Below, in pieces: positions 42,509-50,951 of a stretch of 64,000 bases of DNA; positions within the stretch are counted from its first letter, which is position 1; each line of letters begins with the position of its first letter. The position numbers were made by a program, and so were the translations under genes. The DNA lies in NCBI RefSeq assembly GCF_036170895.1, contig NZ_CP108036.1, forward strand, positions 5,201,501-5,265,500. The letters run 5' to 3'. A model generated the notes under the pieces. That model worked only from the letters and a program-made list of their open reading frames with translations, made no database searches and had not been told where the DNA came from. Origin of the DNA: Streptomyces erythrochromogenes (lineage in GTDB: Bacteria; Actinomycetota; Actinomycetes; Streptomycetales; Streptomycetaceae).

Positions 42509-42645
42509 GGCAATCGCCCGTCAGCCCTGGGATGCGGGGCCGTCGGGAATGGTCGACGCTGGAAGAGCGGGCCTGTGGAGCCTCCGTGGACTTCTTCCGG
42601 TCAGGGCTCGCCGTTCCTCCCTCCCCTCGCGTGAGGAGTCGACCC

Positions 42646-44895
42646 ATGCGCGACGACTTCCGTTTGGCGATCCGCGGAGCCCCGACCTACAGCCGGGGCG
42701 AACCGGTGTCCTTCACCTTCGAGCTGGAGAACGTCGGCGACAGGGACTACAGGCTGCTCGTCTGGAACACCCCGCTCGAAGGTGAAGTCTTCAACTTCCT
42801 GGAGGTGCGGTACGGGGACGACGTCGTTCCCTACGACGGGCGGATGGTCAGCCGCACCGACCCCGATGCCGACTCATACCGCACCCTTCGCGTCGGCGAG
42901 ACCATCGTCGAAGAGCTCGACATATCGATGTCGTACGCGCTGGCCGAGCCCGGCGGGTACGAGGTCACCCTGCTGGTGCGGTTCGCCGACGTCATCCCCG
43001 CCGTCGGGACCGAGGTCATCACCGCACGCCCCAGGCACGAGCACCAAGGACTCACTCTCGGCCCGGTCAGTACGTCCTTCGAACTCCTGCCGGACGGCCC
43101 CCCTCGCTCCACGGCGGGAGAGCGAGCGCGCAGCGAGCAGCCAAGGGACGGCGCCCGGCGGATCGTGATCGACCCGGACACGGAACGGCCGTCGGCCCTG
43201 CTGCGGGACTTCCCCCTTCCCCCTGGATTCGCCGAGGTGTTCGCCGCGCACGACAACGCGTGCGCATGGCTGGACGCGTCCATTGCCGAGCTGGACAGCT
43301 GGAGCGGTCGGACGGACAACACCCTCTACAGGGAATGGTTCGGAGCGGACAGCGTTTCCCGCCACAAGACCGTGCGGGACCGCATGGCCGGGACCCGCGC
43401 CTGGATGAACAGGCGGATCACCTACGATCTGAGCCCTCCGAGCTGCGGGGCCAACACCACCAATTACACCCACCTCGGATCGGACACCGTCTACGTCTGT
43501 CCGGCCTTCTACGGGATGCCGGCGACCGGTACCGATTCACGGTTCGGGGCCATCGTGCACGAGTGGAGCCACGCGGCCACGAACGTCGACACCGACGACA
43601 TCGTCTACGGCCTGCCGGCCTCGCGCACCCTCGCGATCAGCAACCCGGACAAGGCGGCGAAGAATGCCGACAACTACAGCTCCTTCGTCGAAACGCTCAG
43701 CCTCCGCATGCTGACCGCGCCCGTCTTCTGGCCCAACGGCAAGGTGTACGTGTTCGCGGGTGGCCAGTACTACCGAATCGACCCCGGCACCCGACGGGTC
43801 GACCCCGGCTACCCGCTGCCCATCAACCCGAACTGGCCCGGTCTGTGGAGCGACCGGGTCGACGCGGGTGTGGTGTGGCCCAACGGCAAGGCGTATTTCT
43901 TCCGCGACGGCCAGTACATGCGCTACGACATCGCGACCGACAAGGTGGACGCGGGCTACCCGCTGCCCACCGGCCAGTACTGGCCCGGTCTGTGGGGCGA
44001 CCGGGTCGACGCGGGGATCGTCTGGAACAACGGCAAGGCGTACTTCTTCCGCGACGACCAGTACATGCGCTACGACATCGCAGCCGACAAGGTGGACCCC
44101 GGATACCCCAAGCCGATCGCCGGCAACTGGCCCGGCCTGTGGGGCGACGGCATCCAGGGCGCTGTGATGTGGAACGACGGCAAGGCGTACCTGATGCGCG
44201 GCTGGCAGTACGTCGGCTACGACGTCACGGCAGACCGGGTCGCGCCGGCCTATCCCCGGGCGATCGGCGAGAACTGGCCAGGCCTCTGGAGCGGCGGAGG
44301 CATCGACGCGGCGATCATGTACAACAACGGCAACGCCTACTTCATGCGTGGCACCCTCTACAGGGGCTACGACATCGCGGAGGACCGGGTCATCGACCCC
44401 GCCTACGTACTGACCATCGCCGGGAACTGGCCGGGCCTGTGGGACACCGTGGATTCGGGCATCCCGTGGCCCAACGGGAAGGTGTACTTCTTCCGCGGCC
44501 CGCAGTACATGCGCTGGGACATCGCGGCCAACCGGGTGGACCCCGGATACCCGAAGCCGATCGCCGGCAATTGGCCCGGACTCTGGAGCGACCGGATCGA
44601 TGCCGCCGTCCTGTGGCCCAACGGCAAGGCGTACTTCTTCCGCGGCGATCAGTACATGCGGTACGACGTGGCCGCCGACCGGGTGGACCCCGGCTACCCC
44701 CTGCCGGTCAACCCGTACTGGCCCGGCCTGTGGGGCGACGGGGTCGATGCCGGGATCGTGTGGAACAACGGCAAGGCGTACTTCTTCAAGGGCTCCCAGT
44801 ACATGCGGTACGACATCGCCGCCGACCGCGTCGACGACGGCTATCCGCTGCCCATCGGGTCGAACTGGCCGGGCCTGCCGGGCCGCACCGGATAG
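42646..44895 (+). CDS. Aspzincin (M35-like) metalloprotease fused to eight hemopexin repeats
   Basis: 749 residues from ATG 42646 (GAGGAG upstream). Residues 1-150 are a beta-sandwich (VSFTFELENVGDRDYRLLVWNTPLE) like the N-terminal domain of peptidyl-Lys metalloendopeptidases. Residues ~195-355 are the catalytic domain with HEWSH (305-309) and DTDDIVYG (315-322), i.e. the aspzincin HExxH + (G)TxDxxYG pattern, with D318 as probable third zinc ligand. From ~357 to the end are eight hemopexin-type repeats of ~45-55 residues (WPNGKAYFF-x-x-x-QYMRYD ... YPLPI-x-x-NWPGLW), enough for two four-bladed propellers. No signal peptide or membrane helix is visible, unusual for this protease class. Confidence 0.85.
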   Translation: MRDDFRLAIRGAPTYSRGEPVSFTFELENVGDRDYRLLVWNTPLEGEVFNFLEVRYGDDVVPYDGRMVSRTDPDADSYRTLRVGETIVEELDISMSYALAEPGGYEVTLLVRFADVIPAVGTEVITARPRHEHQGLTLGPVSTSFELLPDGPPRSTAGERARSEQPRDGARRIVIDPDTERPSALLRDFPLPPGFAEVFAAHDNACAWLDASIAELDSWSGRTDNTLYREWFGADSVSRHKTVRDRMAGTRAWMNRRITYDLSPPSCGANTTNYTHLGSDTVYVCPAFYGMPATGTDSRFGAIVHEWSHAATNVDTDDIVYGLPASRTLAISNPDKAAKNADNYSSFVETLSLRMLTAPVFWPNGKVYVFAGGQYYRIDPGTRRVDPGYPLPINPNWPGLWSDRVDAGVVWPNGKAYFFRDGQYMRYDIATDKVDAGYPLPTGQYWPGLWGDRVDAGIVWNNGKAYFFRDDQYMRYDIAADKVDPGYPKPIAGNWPGLWGDGIQGAVMWNDGKAYLMRGWQYVGYDVTADRVAPAYPRAIGENWPGLWSGGGIDAAIMYNNGNAYFMRGTLYRGYDIAEDRVIDPAYVLTIAGNWPGLWDTVDSGIPWPNGKVYFFRGPQYMRWDIAANRVDPGYPKPIAGNWPGLWSDRIDAAVLWPNGKAYFFRGDQYMRYDVAADRVDPGYPLPVNPYWPGLWGDGVDAGIVWNNGKAYFFKGSQYMRYDIAADRVDDGYPLPIGSNWPGLPGRTG

Positions 44896-44902
44896 GCGCT
44901 GC

Positions 44903-46786
44903 TCAGACCCGCGGGTGCGCGGCCGGTTCGTCCGGCGCGGAGGCGGCGGTCGTCGCCGCCTCCACCCGGCGGCCGATCATGCGGGCGATCACGTCCGGGG
45001 CCACCGCGCGGGAGTACAGCCAGCCCTGGCCCGTGTCGCAGCCGACTCGGCGCAGCCGCGCGGCCTGTCCCGCGGTCTCCACGCATTCCGCGGTCACCGT
45101 GAGGCCCAGCCGGTGGGCGAGCTGGACCAGGGCCTCGACGATGGTCTCGTCGGCCGGGTTCGGGTGCGCGCCCTCGTCGTAGCGGAAGCCGCGTACGAAG
45201 GAGCCGTCCAGCTTCAGCACCGAGACCGGTAGCCGGCTGAGGTAGGCCAGGTTCGAGTAGCCGGTGCCGAAGTCGTCGATGGCGATGCGGACGCCCATGT
45301 CGCTCAGCGCCTGGAGGGCCTGGAGCGGCCTTCCGGCGGAGCCCATCACCGCAGACTCGGTGAGCTCCAGCTGGAGCAGCTGCGGCGCCAGGCCCGTCTC
45401 GGCGAGGATCTCCGCGACGTCGCCCACCAGGTCCGAGTCCCACACCTGCCGCACGGCGACGTTGACGGACACGAAGACCGGGGTGTCGCTGGGCTGTTCG
45501 ATCTGCCAGCGGCGCGCCTGCCGGCACGCGGTCCGCAGGACCCACTGCCCCAGCTGGACGATGGACCCGTCCTCTTCGGCGATGCCGATGAACCGATTCG
45601 GCGTCAGCGTGCCGAACTGCGGGTGCCGCCAGCGCACCAGGGCCTCGACGCCGCGCAGCGCACCGCTCTCCAGGTCCACCAGCGGCTGGTACTCCAGGGC
45701 GAACTCGCCCCGCTCCACGGCCGGACGCAGCGTCGACGACAGTGCCTGCCGGGTCATGCGGTGCGCGTTGCGCTCCGGGTCGAAGAGGGTCCAGCGGGCC
45801 TTGCCGTCCGCCTTGGCCCAGTACAGGGTCGTGTCGGCGGCCTGCATCAGCCCCGTCGCCGAGGTCCCGTCCGTGGCCCGCTCCACCACGCCGATGGACG
45901 CGGAGACCGACAGCCGCTGCCCGGCCAGGTCGAAGGGCTCCTGTACGGCGGCCAGGACGCTGCGCGCCAGGTCCGCGAGCTGCTCGGTGCCGGTGGAGTC
46001 CTCCACGAGCAGGGCGAACTCGTCGCCGCCGAGCCGTGCGACCAGGTGCCCGCCCGTGCGCCCGTAGCCGGACTGGTCGGCGCACTGGGTCAGCCGGGAG
46101 GCGACGGCCGTCAGCAGCCGGTCGCCGACGCGGTGGCCGAGGGTGTCGTTGACGGCCTTGAAGCCGTCGAGGTCGAGGTAGCACAGGCCGATCCGGCCGG
46201 TGCCGCCCCCGTGGTCGTACGAGGACGCCTCCAGGGCGGCGGAGAGCCGCTCGAAGAACAGCGCCCGGTTGGGCAGCCGCGTGACCGGGTCGTGCATCTG
46301 GAGGTGCCGCAGCCGGGCCTGGAGGTCGCGCCGGTCGCTGATGTCGGAGACGGACAGCAGGACGTTCCCGGTACCCGGTACGGGCCCCAGGGTGACCTCG
46401 GTCCACAGCGAGTGCCCGTCGGGGTGCTTGAGGCGGCGGGTGCAGCGCAGCCGTGCCTGCCGGCCGCGCAGGACCTCCTGGTAGGCGGCCCAGGTGCGGG
46501 CCTCCGCGGCCAGGTCCACCAGGTCTGCGGCGCAGCGGTGGACGAGCAGGTGCGGTTCGCTGCCCAGCAGGCCGGCGAAGGCCTGATTGGCCGTCACCAC
46601 GTAGCCCTCGCGGTCCACGACCGCCATGGCGAGGTGCGCCGCGTTGAAGGCGGCCCGGTAGTCGCGCAGCTCGGACTCGGCGCGATGGGGCGCCGAAGGC
46701 ACTGCCGGCACTGCCGGGTGACGCTCCGTAGTGGCCGATCGGATGCTGTCGGCCGCCGAACCGGTTCCTTCTGAGGTTCCGCTCAC
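44903..46786 (-). CDS. PAS-GGDEF-EAL cyclic-di-GMP enzyme
   Basis: 627 residues. A PAS domain (~40-150: FNAAHLAMAVVDREGYVVTANQAFAGLLG ... LLSVSDISDRRDLQAR) is followed by GGDEF with an intact active site (RLGGDEFALL, 253-257) and EAL (EALVRWRH, then ELTESAVMG, IDDFGTGYSNLAYL, KLDGSFVR, AECVE). Both catalytic signatures are present, so it may make and degrade c-di-GMP; no RxxD inhibitory site is seen just before GGDEF. No membrane helix is visible. The architecture is that of streptomycete CdgA/RmdA proteins, which influence sporulation through BldD. It is convergent with the hemopexin protein (7 nt apart). Confidence 0.93.
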   Translation of the reverse strand: MSGTSEGTGSAADSIRSATTERHPAVPAVPSAPHRAESELRDYRAAFNAAHLAMAVVDREGYVVTANQAFAGLLGSEPHLLVHRCAADLVDLAAEARTWAAYQEVLRGRQARLRCTRRLKHPDGHSLWTEVTLGPVPGTGNVLLSVSDISDRRDLQARLRHLQMHDPVTRLPNRALFFERLSAALEASSYDHGGGTGRIGLCYLDLDGFKAVNDTLGHRVGDRLLTAVASRLTQCADQSGYGRTGGHLVARLGGDEFALLVEDSTGTEQLADLARSVLAAVQEPFDLAGQRLSVSASIGVVERATDGTSATGLMQAADTTLYWAKADGKARWTLFDPERNAHRMTRQALSSTLRPAVERGEFALEYQPLVDLESGALRGVEALVRWRHPQFGTLTPNRFIGIAEEDGSIVQLGQWVLRTACRQARRWQIEQPSDTPVFVSVNVAVRQVWDSDLVGDVAEILAETGLAPQLLQLELTESAVMGSAGRPLQALQALSDMGVRIAIDDFGTGYSNLAYLSRLPVSVLKLDGSFVRGFRYDEGAHPNPADETIVEALVQLAHRLGLTVTAECVETAGQAARLRRVGCDTGQGWLYSRAVAPDVIARMIGRRVEAATTAASAPDEPAAHPRV

Positions 46787-47131
46787 CGTTGGCCCCGCAG
46801 TGTTCGTGAGTGTCCGTGCAGGAAAGTGTGCCGATCATAGAGGCTGCCGGGAGGCCCTATCCAGCGGCGTCACCGGTTGAGACGCGGGAGTTCGGCGTGA
46901 TGACGGATCGTCGGACCAAGATCGCGTGATCGTTTCTGCGCGCCGATGAGCGGGACGGGGTCCCTGCTGATCCCGGGTGATCGGTCGTGACGTTCTGTAG
47001 GCACCCGCGTGAAGTCCGGGGGTCACCGGCTTGCCTCGCCCCTCACTCGTGCGGGGCACTGGAACTGGGCATTAGTAAGACAATCGCCTCAAGGTGGCTA
47101 AACAGGTACTAATCCACCACCGGAGGTCGAT
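46787..47131. other. Divergent regulatory gap with inverted repeat
   Basis: 345 nt without a gene. Near the protease start, ATTAGTA (47071-47077) and TACTAAT (47107-47113) form a perfect 7-bp inverted repeat with a 29-nt spacer, in an AT-rich patch that probably contains the protease promoter. The rest shows several GATC-centred short palindromes (46905-46985) but nothing I can name. Confidence 0.4.
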
Positions 47132-48367
47132 GTGACGCGACAGCAGACACCCGGGGGAGTGGACCGCTCTCGCGTCCGAAGTACCGCCGCGGCGCTCACT
47201 TCCTTGACGGCGCTCGCCGCCATGTCGCTCGTCGCGGGTCCCGCGGTGGCCGACTCGGGTGCCGGGCCCTGCGCACTGACCCGCACGAGGGCGCACCACT
47301 CCCTGGGGCTGGACACCTGGAACGGCGCCTACCCCAAGCCCGAACGCACGCTCGACGCGGTGATGGTCTTCCTCTCCTTCCCCGACCACCAGGGCACCCT
47401 GACGCCCGAACTGCTCACCCGTGACTACTTCCCCGCCACCAGCGACTTCTTCGAGCAGGCCTCGTACGGTCGGTTCCGCCTGGTCCCGCACCCGCAGAAG
47501 CAGTGGATCCAGATGCCCCGGCCGTCCACCGCGTACGGGATAAAGCGTGACTGGGCCCCCGGTGACCGGGCCGCCTACCTGCGCGACGCGGTCGCCGCCG
47601 CCGACGCGCGGGTGGACTTCGGCAAGTACGACGTCGTCTACTTCGTCGCCGACCCGGACGCACCCGGGGTGGACTCCGACGCCACGAAGGTCGTGAACTT
47701 CGACCGCCCGATCGTCGCGGACGGCGCGGAACTGCGCCGGATCGTCACCGTCTTCGAGCGCCACCCGCCGGACCGCAACGTCCTGGCCCACGAGACCGGG
47801 CACGTCTTCGACCTGCCGGACCTCTACCACCGGCCCACGGACGGCAAGGGCGACTGGGACACCTACGTCGGGGACTGGGACGTCATGGGCAGCCAGTTCG
47901 GGATGTCCCCGGACCTCTTCGCCTGGCACAAGTGGAAGCTCGGCTGGCTGGACGCCTCCCAGGTGGACTGCGTGCAGTCGGGCTCGTCGCTGCACACCCT
48001 GCAGCCGCTGGGGCAGGCCCCGCCGAGCGGCGGCACGGGCGGGACCCGGCTCGCCGTCGTCCGTACGGGGCCCGGCAGCGCGATCGCCGTCGAGGCGCGT
48101 GGCTCGTCCGGCAACGACGGCGACACCTGCACCGAAGGGGTCCTCGTCTACCGGGTGCGCAACGAGGCGGCGTCGGGCGGCGGCCCCATCGAGGTGCTGG
48201 ACGCGCACCCGCAGACGGAGGCCTGCTGGGACCGCTCGGTGTACCCGCCGCTGGCGGACGCTCCGCTGGAGGTGGGCGAGACGTACACGGTACCGGGGGA
48301 GCGGATCACCATCGAAGTGGCCGACCGCACCCGGTCCGGCGCGTACACGGTGAAGATCACGACATGA
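47132..48367 (+). CDS. Secreted M6-like zinc metalloprotease
   Basis: 411 residues from GTG 47132 (GGAGGTCGAT). A Sec signal peptide runs to GPAVADS (~41). The catalytic domain has HETGHVFDLPD (220-230), the HExxHxxGxxD-like zinc motif of M6/immune-inhibitor-A type proteases (G replaced by D at 227), and a DVMG turn near 253. The C-terminal ~130 residues are beta-rich with a Cys pair. Secreted proteases of this type degrade extracellular protein. It is monocistronic; its terminator is shared with a convergent tRNA. Confidence 0.88.
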   Translation: MTRQQTPGGVDRSRVRSTAAALTSLTALAAMSLVAGPAVADSGAGPCALTRTRAHHSLGLDTWNGAYPKPERTLDAVMVFLSFPDHQGTLTPELLTRDYFPATSDFFEQASYGRFRLVPHPQKQWIQMPRPSTAYGIKRDWAPGDRAAYLRDAVAAADARVDFGKYDVVYFVADPDAPGVDSDATKVVNFDRPIVADGAELRRIVTVFERHPPDRNVLAHETGHVFDLPDLYHRPTDGKGDWDTYVGDWDVMGSQFGMSPDLFAWHKWKLGWLDASQVDCVQSGSSLHTLQPLGQAPPSGGTGGTRLAVVRTGPGSAIAVEARGSSGNDGDTCTEGVLVYRVRNEAASGGGPIEVLDAHPQTEACWDRSVYPPLADAPLEVGETYTVPGERITIEVADRTRSGAYTVKITT

Positions 48368-48369
48368 CG

Positions 48370-48403
48370 AAGAAGGCCCCCCACTCGCGTGGGGGGCCTT
48401 CTT
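48370..48403. terminator. Bidirectional terminator, protease / tRNA-Lys
   Basis: Perfect 15-bp arms (AAGAAGGCCCCCCAC) around TCGC, two nt after the protease stop; TTCTT/AAGAA ends serve both strands. Confidence 0.9.
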
Positions 48404-48410
48404 CCGTCTG

Positions 48411-48484
48411 TGCGCCGCCAGGGACTCGAACCCCGGACCCGCTGATTAAGAGTCAGCTGCTCTAACCAACTGAGCTAGCGGCGC
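48411..48484 (-). tRNA. tRNA-Lys (CTT), copy 3
   Basis: Minus strand, 74 nt, same sequence as copies 1 and 2. With copy 1 it shares flanks TCCGTCTG on one side and GCTTGCTGAC on the other, so ~90 bp are identical between two loci 20.6 kb apart in direct orientation. Confidence 0.97.
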
Positions 48485-48502
48485 TTGCTGACGAGGAAGA
48501 CA

Positions 48503-49099
48503 TTAGCAGGAGGATCGGCGGAACGAAAAATCGATATCCCCAGGTCCCGTCGCTGCGGCGGTGCGGGCCGCCCGTACGAAGGCCCAGAGCAGGGCCTCGG
48601 GCCCGGGGAGCCAGGGCTCCCGGGCATCGGGGGCCACGAGCCACCGCGACGGGCCGGGGACGGCGGCCAGCGGCGGCACGGTGACGGCGTCGCCGCGGCC
48701 GTGGCACAGGGGCGCCGGGGCGCTGCGGGAGGCCCCCCACTCCTCCCACGCCAGCAGGGCGGGCAGCCGGTGGGCGGTGCCGGGGGCTGCGAAGAGCAGC
48801 ATCCGGCCGCGGTGCACGGCGACCGGCCCGGAGCCGGGGCCCTCGGCCCAGAGCAGGTCCAGGACGCGGCGCCCGAGGACCAGCGGGACGTTGACGACGT
48901 CGAAGGCGTTCCCGCAGGGCAGCGTCGCCGGCAGCCCCGGCCGGGCCTCCCACAGCGCCAGGGTGCGCCGGGGGTGCGCGGAGGCCGAGGCGAGCCAGGC
49001 GGCTCCCTGCGGAGTGACGTGCGTGGCGGGCGCGGTGCGCGTGCGCTCGCCGGGCGCGTGGAGGGCGGTGCATCCGTGGGCCGTCGTCAGCGTCGTCAT
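48503..49099 (-). CDS. Prim-pol-like ('bifunctional DNA primase/polymerase') domain protein
   Basis: 198 residues from the ATG complementary to 49097-49099. It resembles the short streptomycete proteins annotated as bifunctional primase/polymerase N-terminal domain: LALWEARPGLPATLPCGNAFDVVNVP, VLDLLWAEGPGSGPVAVHRGRMLLFAAPGTAHRLPALLAWEEWG, PSRWLVAPDAREPWLPGPEALLWAFVRAA. It lacks the helicase part of plasmid or phage Prim-Pol proteins, and the DxD catalytic pattern is not obvious, so polymerase activity is doubtful. It ends 18 nt from the tRNA on the same strand. Confidence 0.75.
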   Translation of the reverse strand: MTTLTTAHGCTALHAPGERTRTAPATHVTPQGAAWLASASAHPRRTLALWEARPGLPATLPCGNAFDVVNVPLVLGRRVLDLLWAEGPGSGPVAVHRGRMLLFAAPGTAHRLPALLAWEEWGASRSAPAPLCHGRGDAVTVPPLAAVPGPSRWLVAPDAREPWLPGPEALLWAFVRAARTAAATGPGDIDFSFRRSSC

Positions 49100-49206
49100 A
49101 TGCCAAGGTCTACCCGCCGTAGCGATCCGAACTCCCGGAGTTACCGAAAACTCGGACAGGGCGAGTAGGTCTGGAGTACATTGCCCCCGCATATGACAGT
49201 CGGCTG

Positions 49207-49551
49207 TCACGCCAGGTCGGCGCGGCCTCGCTGGAGGGTCTCGCCGAATTCGATCATCTTGAGGGCGTAGTCCTCGGTCCACTCCGCCCGTTCGGCGATG
49301 GCCCCCGGGGTGAGCCGGTCGAAGCGCCGCGGATCCGCCAGCTGCGCCGCGGCCAGGGCCTGGAACTCCACCGCCCGCTCCTGCGCCGCCCGGAAGGCCA
49401 GCGTCAGCTCGGTCGCACGGGCCAGCAGCTCGCGCGGGTCCTCGATCGACTCCAGGTCGAAGAAGTGCTCCGGATCCGCCACGGCCTCCGAGGGCTCGAA
49501 GAGCAGCGGCGCCGGCCGCAGCCGTCGCTCGGTCCGCTCGGGCTCTGCCAT
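49207..49551 (-). CDS. Conserved hypothetical protein (114 aa)
   Basis: ATG at 49551 is chosen because GCAGGAGGAC precedes it. The 114-residue product is acidic and largely helical (DPRELLARATELTLAFRAAQERAVEFQALAAAQLADPRRFDRLTPGAIAERAEWTEDYALKMIEFGETL). The segment LTPGAIAERAEWTEDYALKMIEFG could form a helix-turn-helix, but evidence is weak. No signal, membrane helix or catalytic motif is visible. Function unknown. Confidence 0.7.
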   Translation of the reverse strand: MAEPERTERRLRPAPLLFEPSEAVADPEHFFDLESIEDPRELLARATELTLAFRAAQERAVEFQALAAAQLADPRRFDRLTPGAIAERAEWTEDYALKMIEFGETLQRGRADLA

Positions 49552-49755
49552 TCCTGTCCTCCTGCTGCGCGTGCGAAATCCTTCCGGGCCACCGTCCATT
49601 GTCCAACGCCCCGCAAGAGCGCGCCCCGACGGGTCGGAACACCTGTGCGGCCGATGGGGCGCGCGTGCAGAGGGGCGGACCGAGTGGCGGGGGAGTCGCT
49701 CAGGTGATCGGCCGTCAGTCGCGCACTGCGGAAAGACCACCCGGCCGGGGGCCGC

Positions 49756-50340
49756 TCAGACGGTGGCGACGGCTGCCGCGGCGAGCTCCGCCTCGCGCCG
49801 GGCCGCCAGCTCGGCCACGTCGGCCAGTACGGCGGCCAGCTCGCCCGCGAGGGCCTCGGGGGCCTCGAAGCCCTCGGCGCCGATCAGCTTCGGGATGCCC
49901 GGGATCGCGACGGAGTGCTCGGCGGGCAGCATGCCGAGGCGGGTCAGGACCGGGAGCAGCATCTCGGCGGCCGGGGCGCCGCCGGTGGGGCCGGCGCTGT
50001 AGCTGACGATGCCGACCGGCTTGCCCTTCCACTCGTTGTAGAGGAAGTCGATGGCGTTCTTGAAGGGCGCGGTGAAGCCGCCGTTGTACATCGGCAGGAC
50101 GAAGAGGAAGGCGTCGGCGGAGTCGACCAGGGCGCTCCAGTCGCGGGTGTGCTGGTGGGCGTAGTTGCCGGTGGAGGCGTACTCGGGCTCGTCCAGGAAG
50201 GGCAGTGCGATCTCGGCGAGGTCGACGGGGGTGACCTCGAAGCCGCCGTGCTCGCGGGCCCGGCCGGTGACCCACTGGGCGAGCGGGCGGCCGGAGGAGG
50301 TGGGGCGGGTGGCGGCGGAGACGACGTGCAGGCGGGTCAT
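49756..50340 (-). CDS. NADPH-dependent FMN reductase family protein
   Basis: 194 residues from the ATG at 50340 (MTRLHVV); an upstream ATG would lie over the operator. Flavodoxin-like fold: VVSAATRPTSSGRPLAQW binds FMN phosphate, and PMYNGGFTAPFKNAIDFLYNEWKGKPVGIVSYSAG is the diagnostic central block of this family. It reduces FMN, quinones or azo compounds in the cytoplasm. It is divergent from a MarR regulator gene with an inverted repeat between them, a typical stress or xenobiotic-responsive pair. Confidence 0.9.
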   Translation of the reverse strand: MTRLHVVSAATRPTSSGRPLAQWVTGRAREHGGFEVTPVDLAEIALPFLDEPEYASTGNYAHQHTRDWSALVDSADAFLFVLPMYNGGFTAPFKNAIDFLYNEWKGKPVGIVSYSAGPTGGAPAAEMLLPVLTRLGMLPAEHSVAIPGIPKLIGAEGFEAPEALAGELAAVLADVAELAARREAELAAAAVATV

Positions 50341-50375
50341 GGAAGCGACTCCCGGTCGGTACGGTTGTTGATGTG

Positions 50376-50422
50376 TCATCTATCAAAGCGTTATGTGAGT
50401 GACGTGTCAACAAGGTAGATGA
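50376..50422. promoter_or_regulatory. Inverted repeat between FMN reductase and MarR genes
   Basis: TCATCTA (50376-50382) and TAGATGA (50416-50422), each followed or preceded by a TGTGTCA half-motif, in the 112-nt divergent gap. This is the probable MarR operator. Confidence 0.6.
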
Positions 50423-50452
50423 TGTGTCACCGATCTGGCTAAAGTGGAAGAC

Positions 50453-50935
50453 ATGACCCCCGCATCCGAGCCCCGCTGGCTCACCGAGGCCGAGCAGGAC
50501 GCCTGGTACGCGTGGCGGCGGATGTTCCCGCTGGTCAACGCCGAGATCGCACGCGACCTGGGCCAGGACAGCGGGCTCTCGGAAGCCGACTACGACGTGC
50601 TGTCCGTACTCGGCTCCACGGACGGCCACCGCATGCGGATCAGCGCACTGGCCGAGCTGATGCAGTGGTCCCGCAGCCGGCTGTCCCACCAGCTCACGCG
50701 CATGGAACAGCGCGGCATCGTCCGCCGCGAGGACGTCGCGAGCGACGGCCGGGGCGCCGAGGTGGTCCTCACCGGGGCCGGGGTGGCCGCGATCACGGAC
50801 GCCGCCCCGCTCCACGTCGAATCGGTGCGCCGCCACCTCATAGACGTCCTGAGCCCGCAGCAGCTCCAGACCCTGGCCGAGGTGGGAGAGGTGTTCCGGC
50901 ACCGGTTCTCCGCCCACCGCAAGGGCAGGGACTGA
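50453..50935 (+). CDS. MarR family transcriptional regulator
   Basis: 160 residues from ATG 50453 (a GTG 9 nt upstream is possible). The winged helix is clear: LSEADYDVLSVLGSTDGHRMRISALAELMQWSRSRLSHQLTRMEQRGIVRREDVASDGRGAEVVLTGAG. Flanking helices form the dimer interface. Probably represses the divergent FMN reductase and itself, releasing on binding a phenolic or redox-active ligand. Its 3' end is only 17 nt from the end of the convergent helicase gene. Confidence 0.93.
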   Translation: MTPASEPRWLTEAEQDAWYAWRRMFPLVNAEIARDLGQDSGLSEADYDVLSVLGSTDGHRMRISALAELMQWSRSRLSHQLTRMEQRGIVRREDVASDGRGAEVVLTGAGVAAITDAAPLHVESVRRHLIDVLSPQQLQTLAEVGEVFRHRFSAHRKGRD

Positions 50936-50951
50936 ACGGACCGGGCGCCCC

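Noticed and set aside
48503..49099. Plasmid or phage replication gene
   Set aside because: The prim-pol-like protein is short, lacks a helicase domain and an obvious catalytic DxD, and has no mobile-element neighbours.
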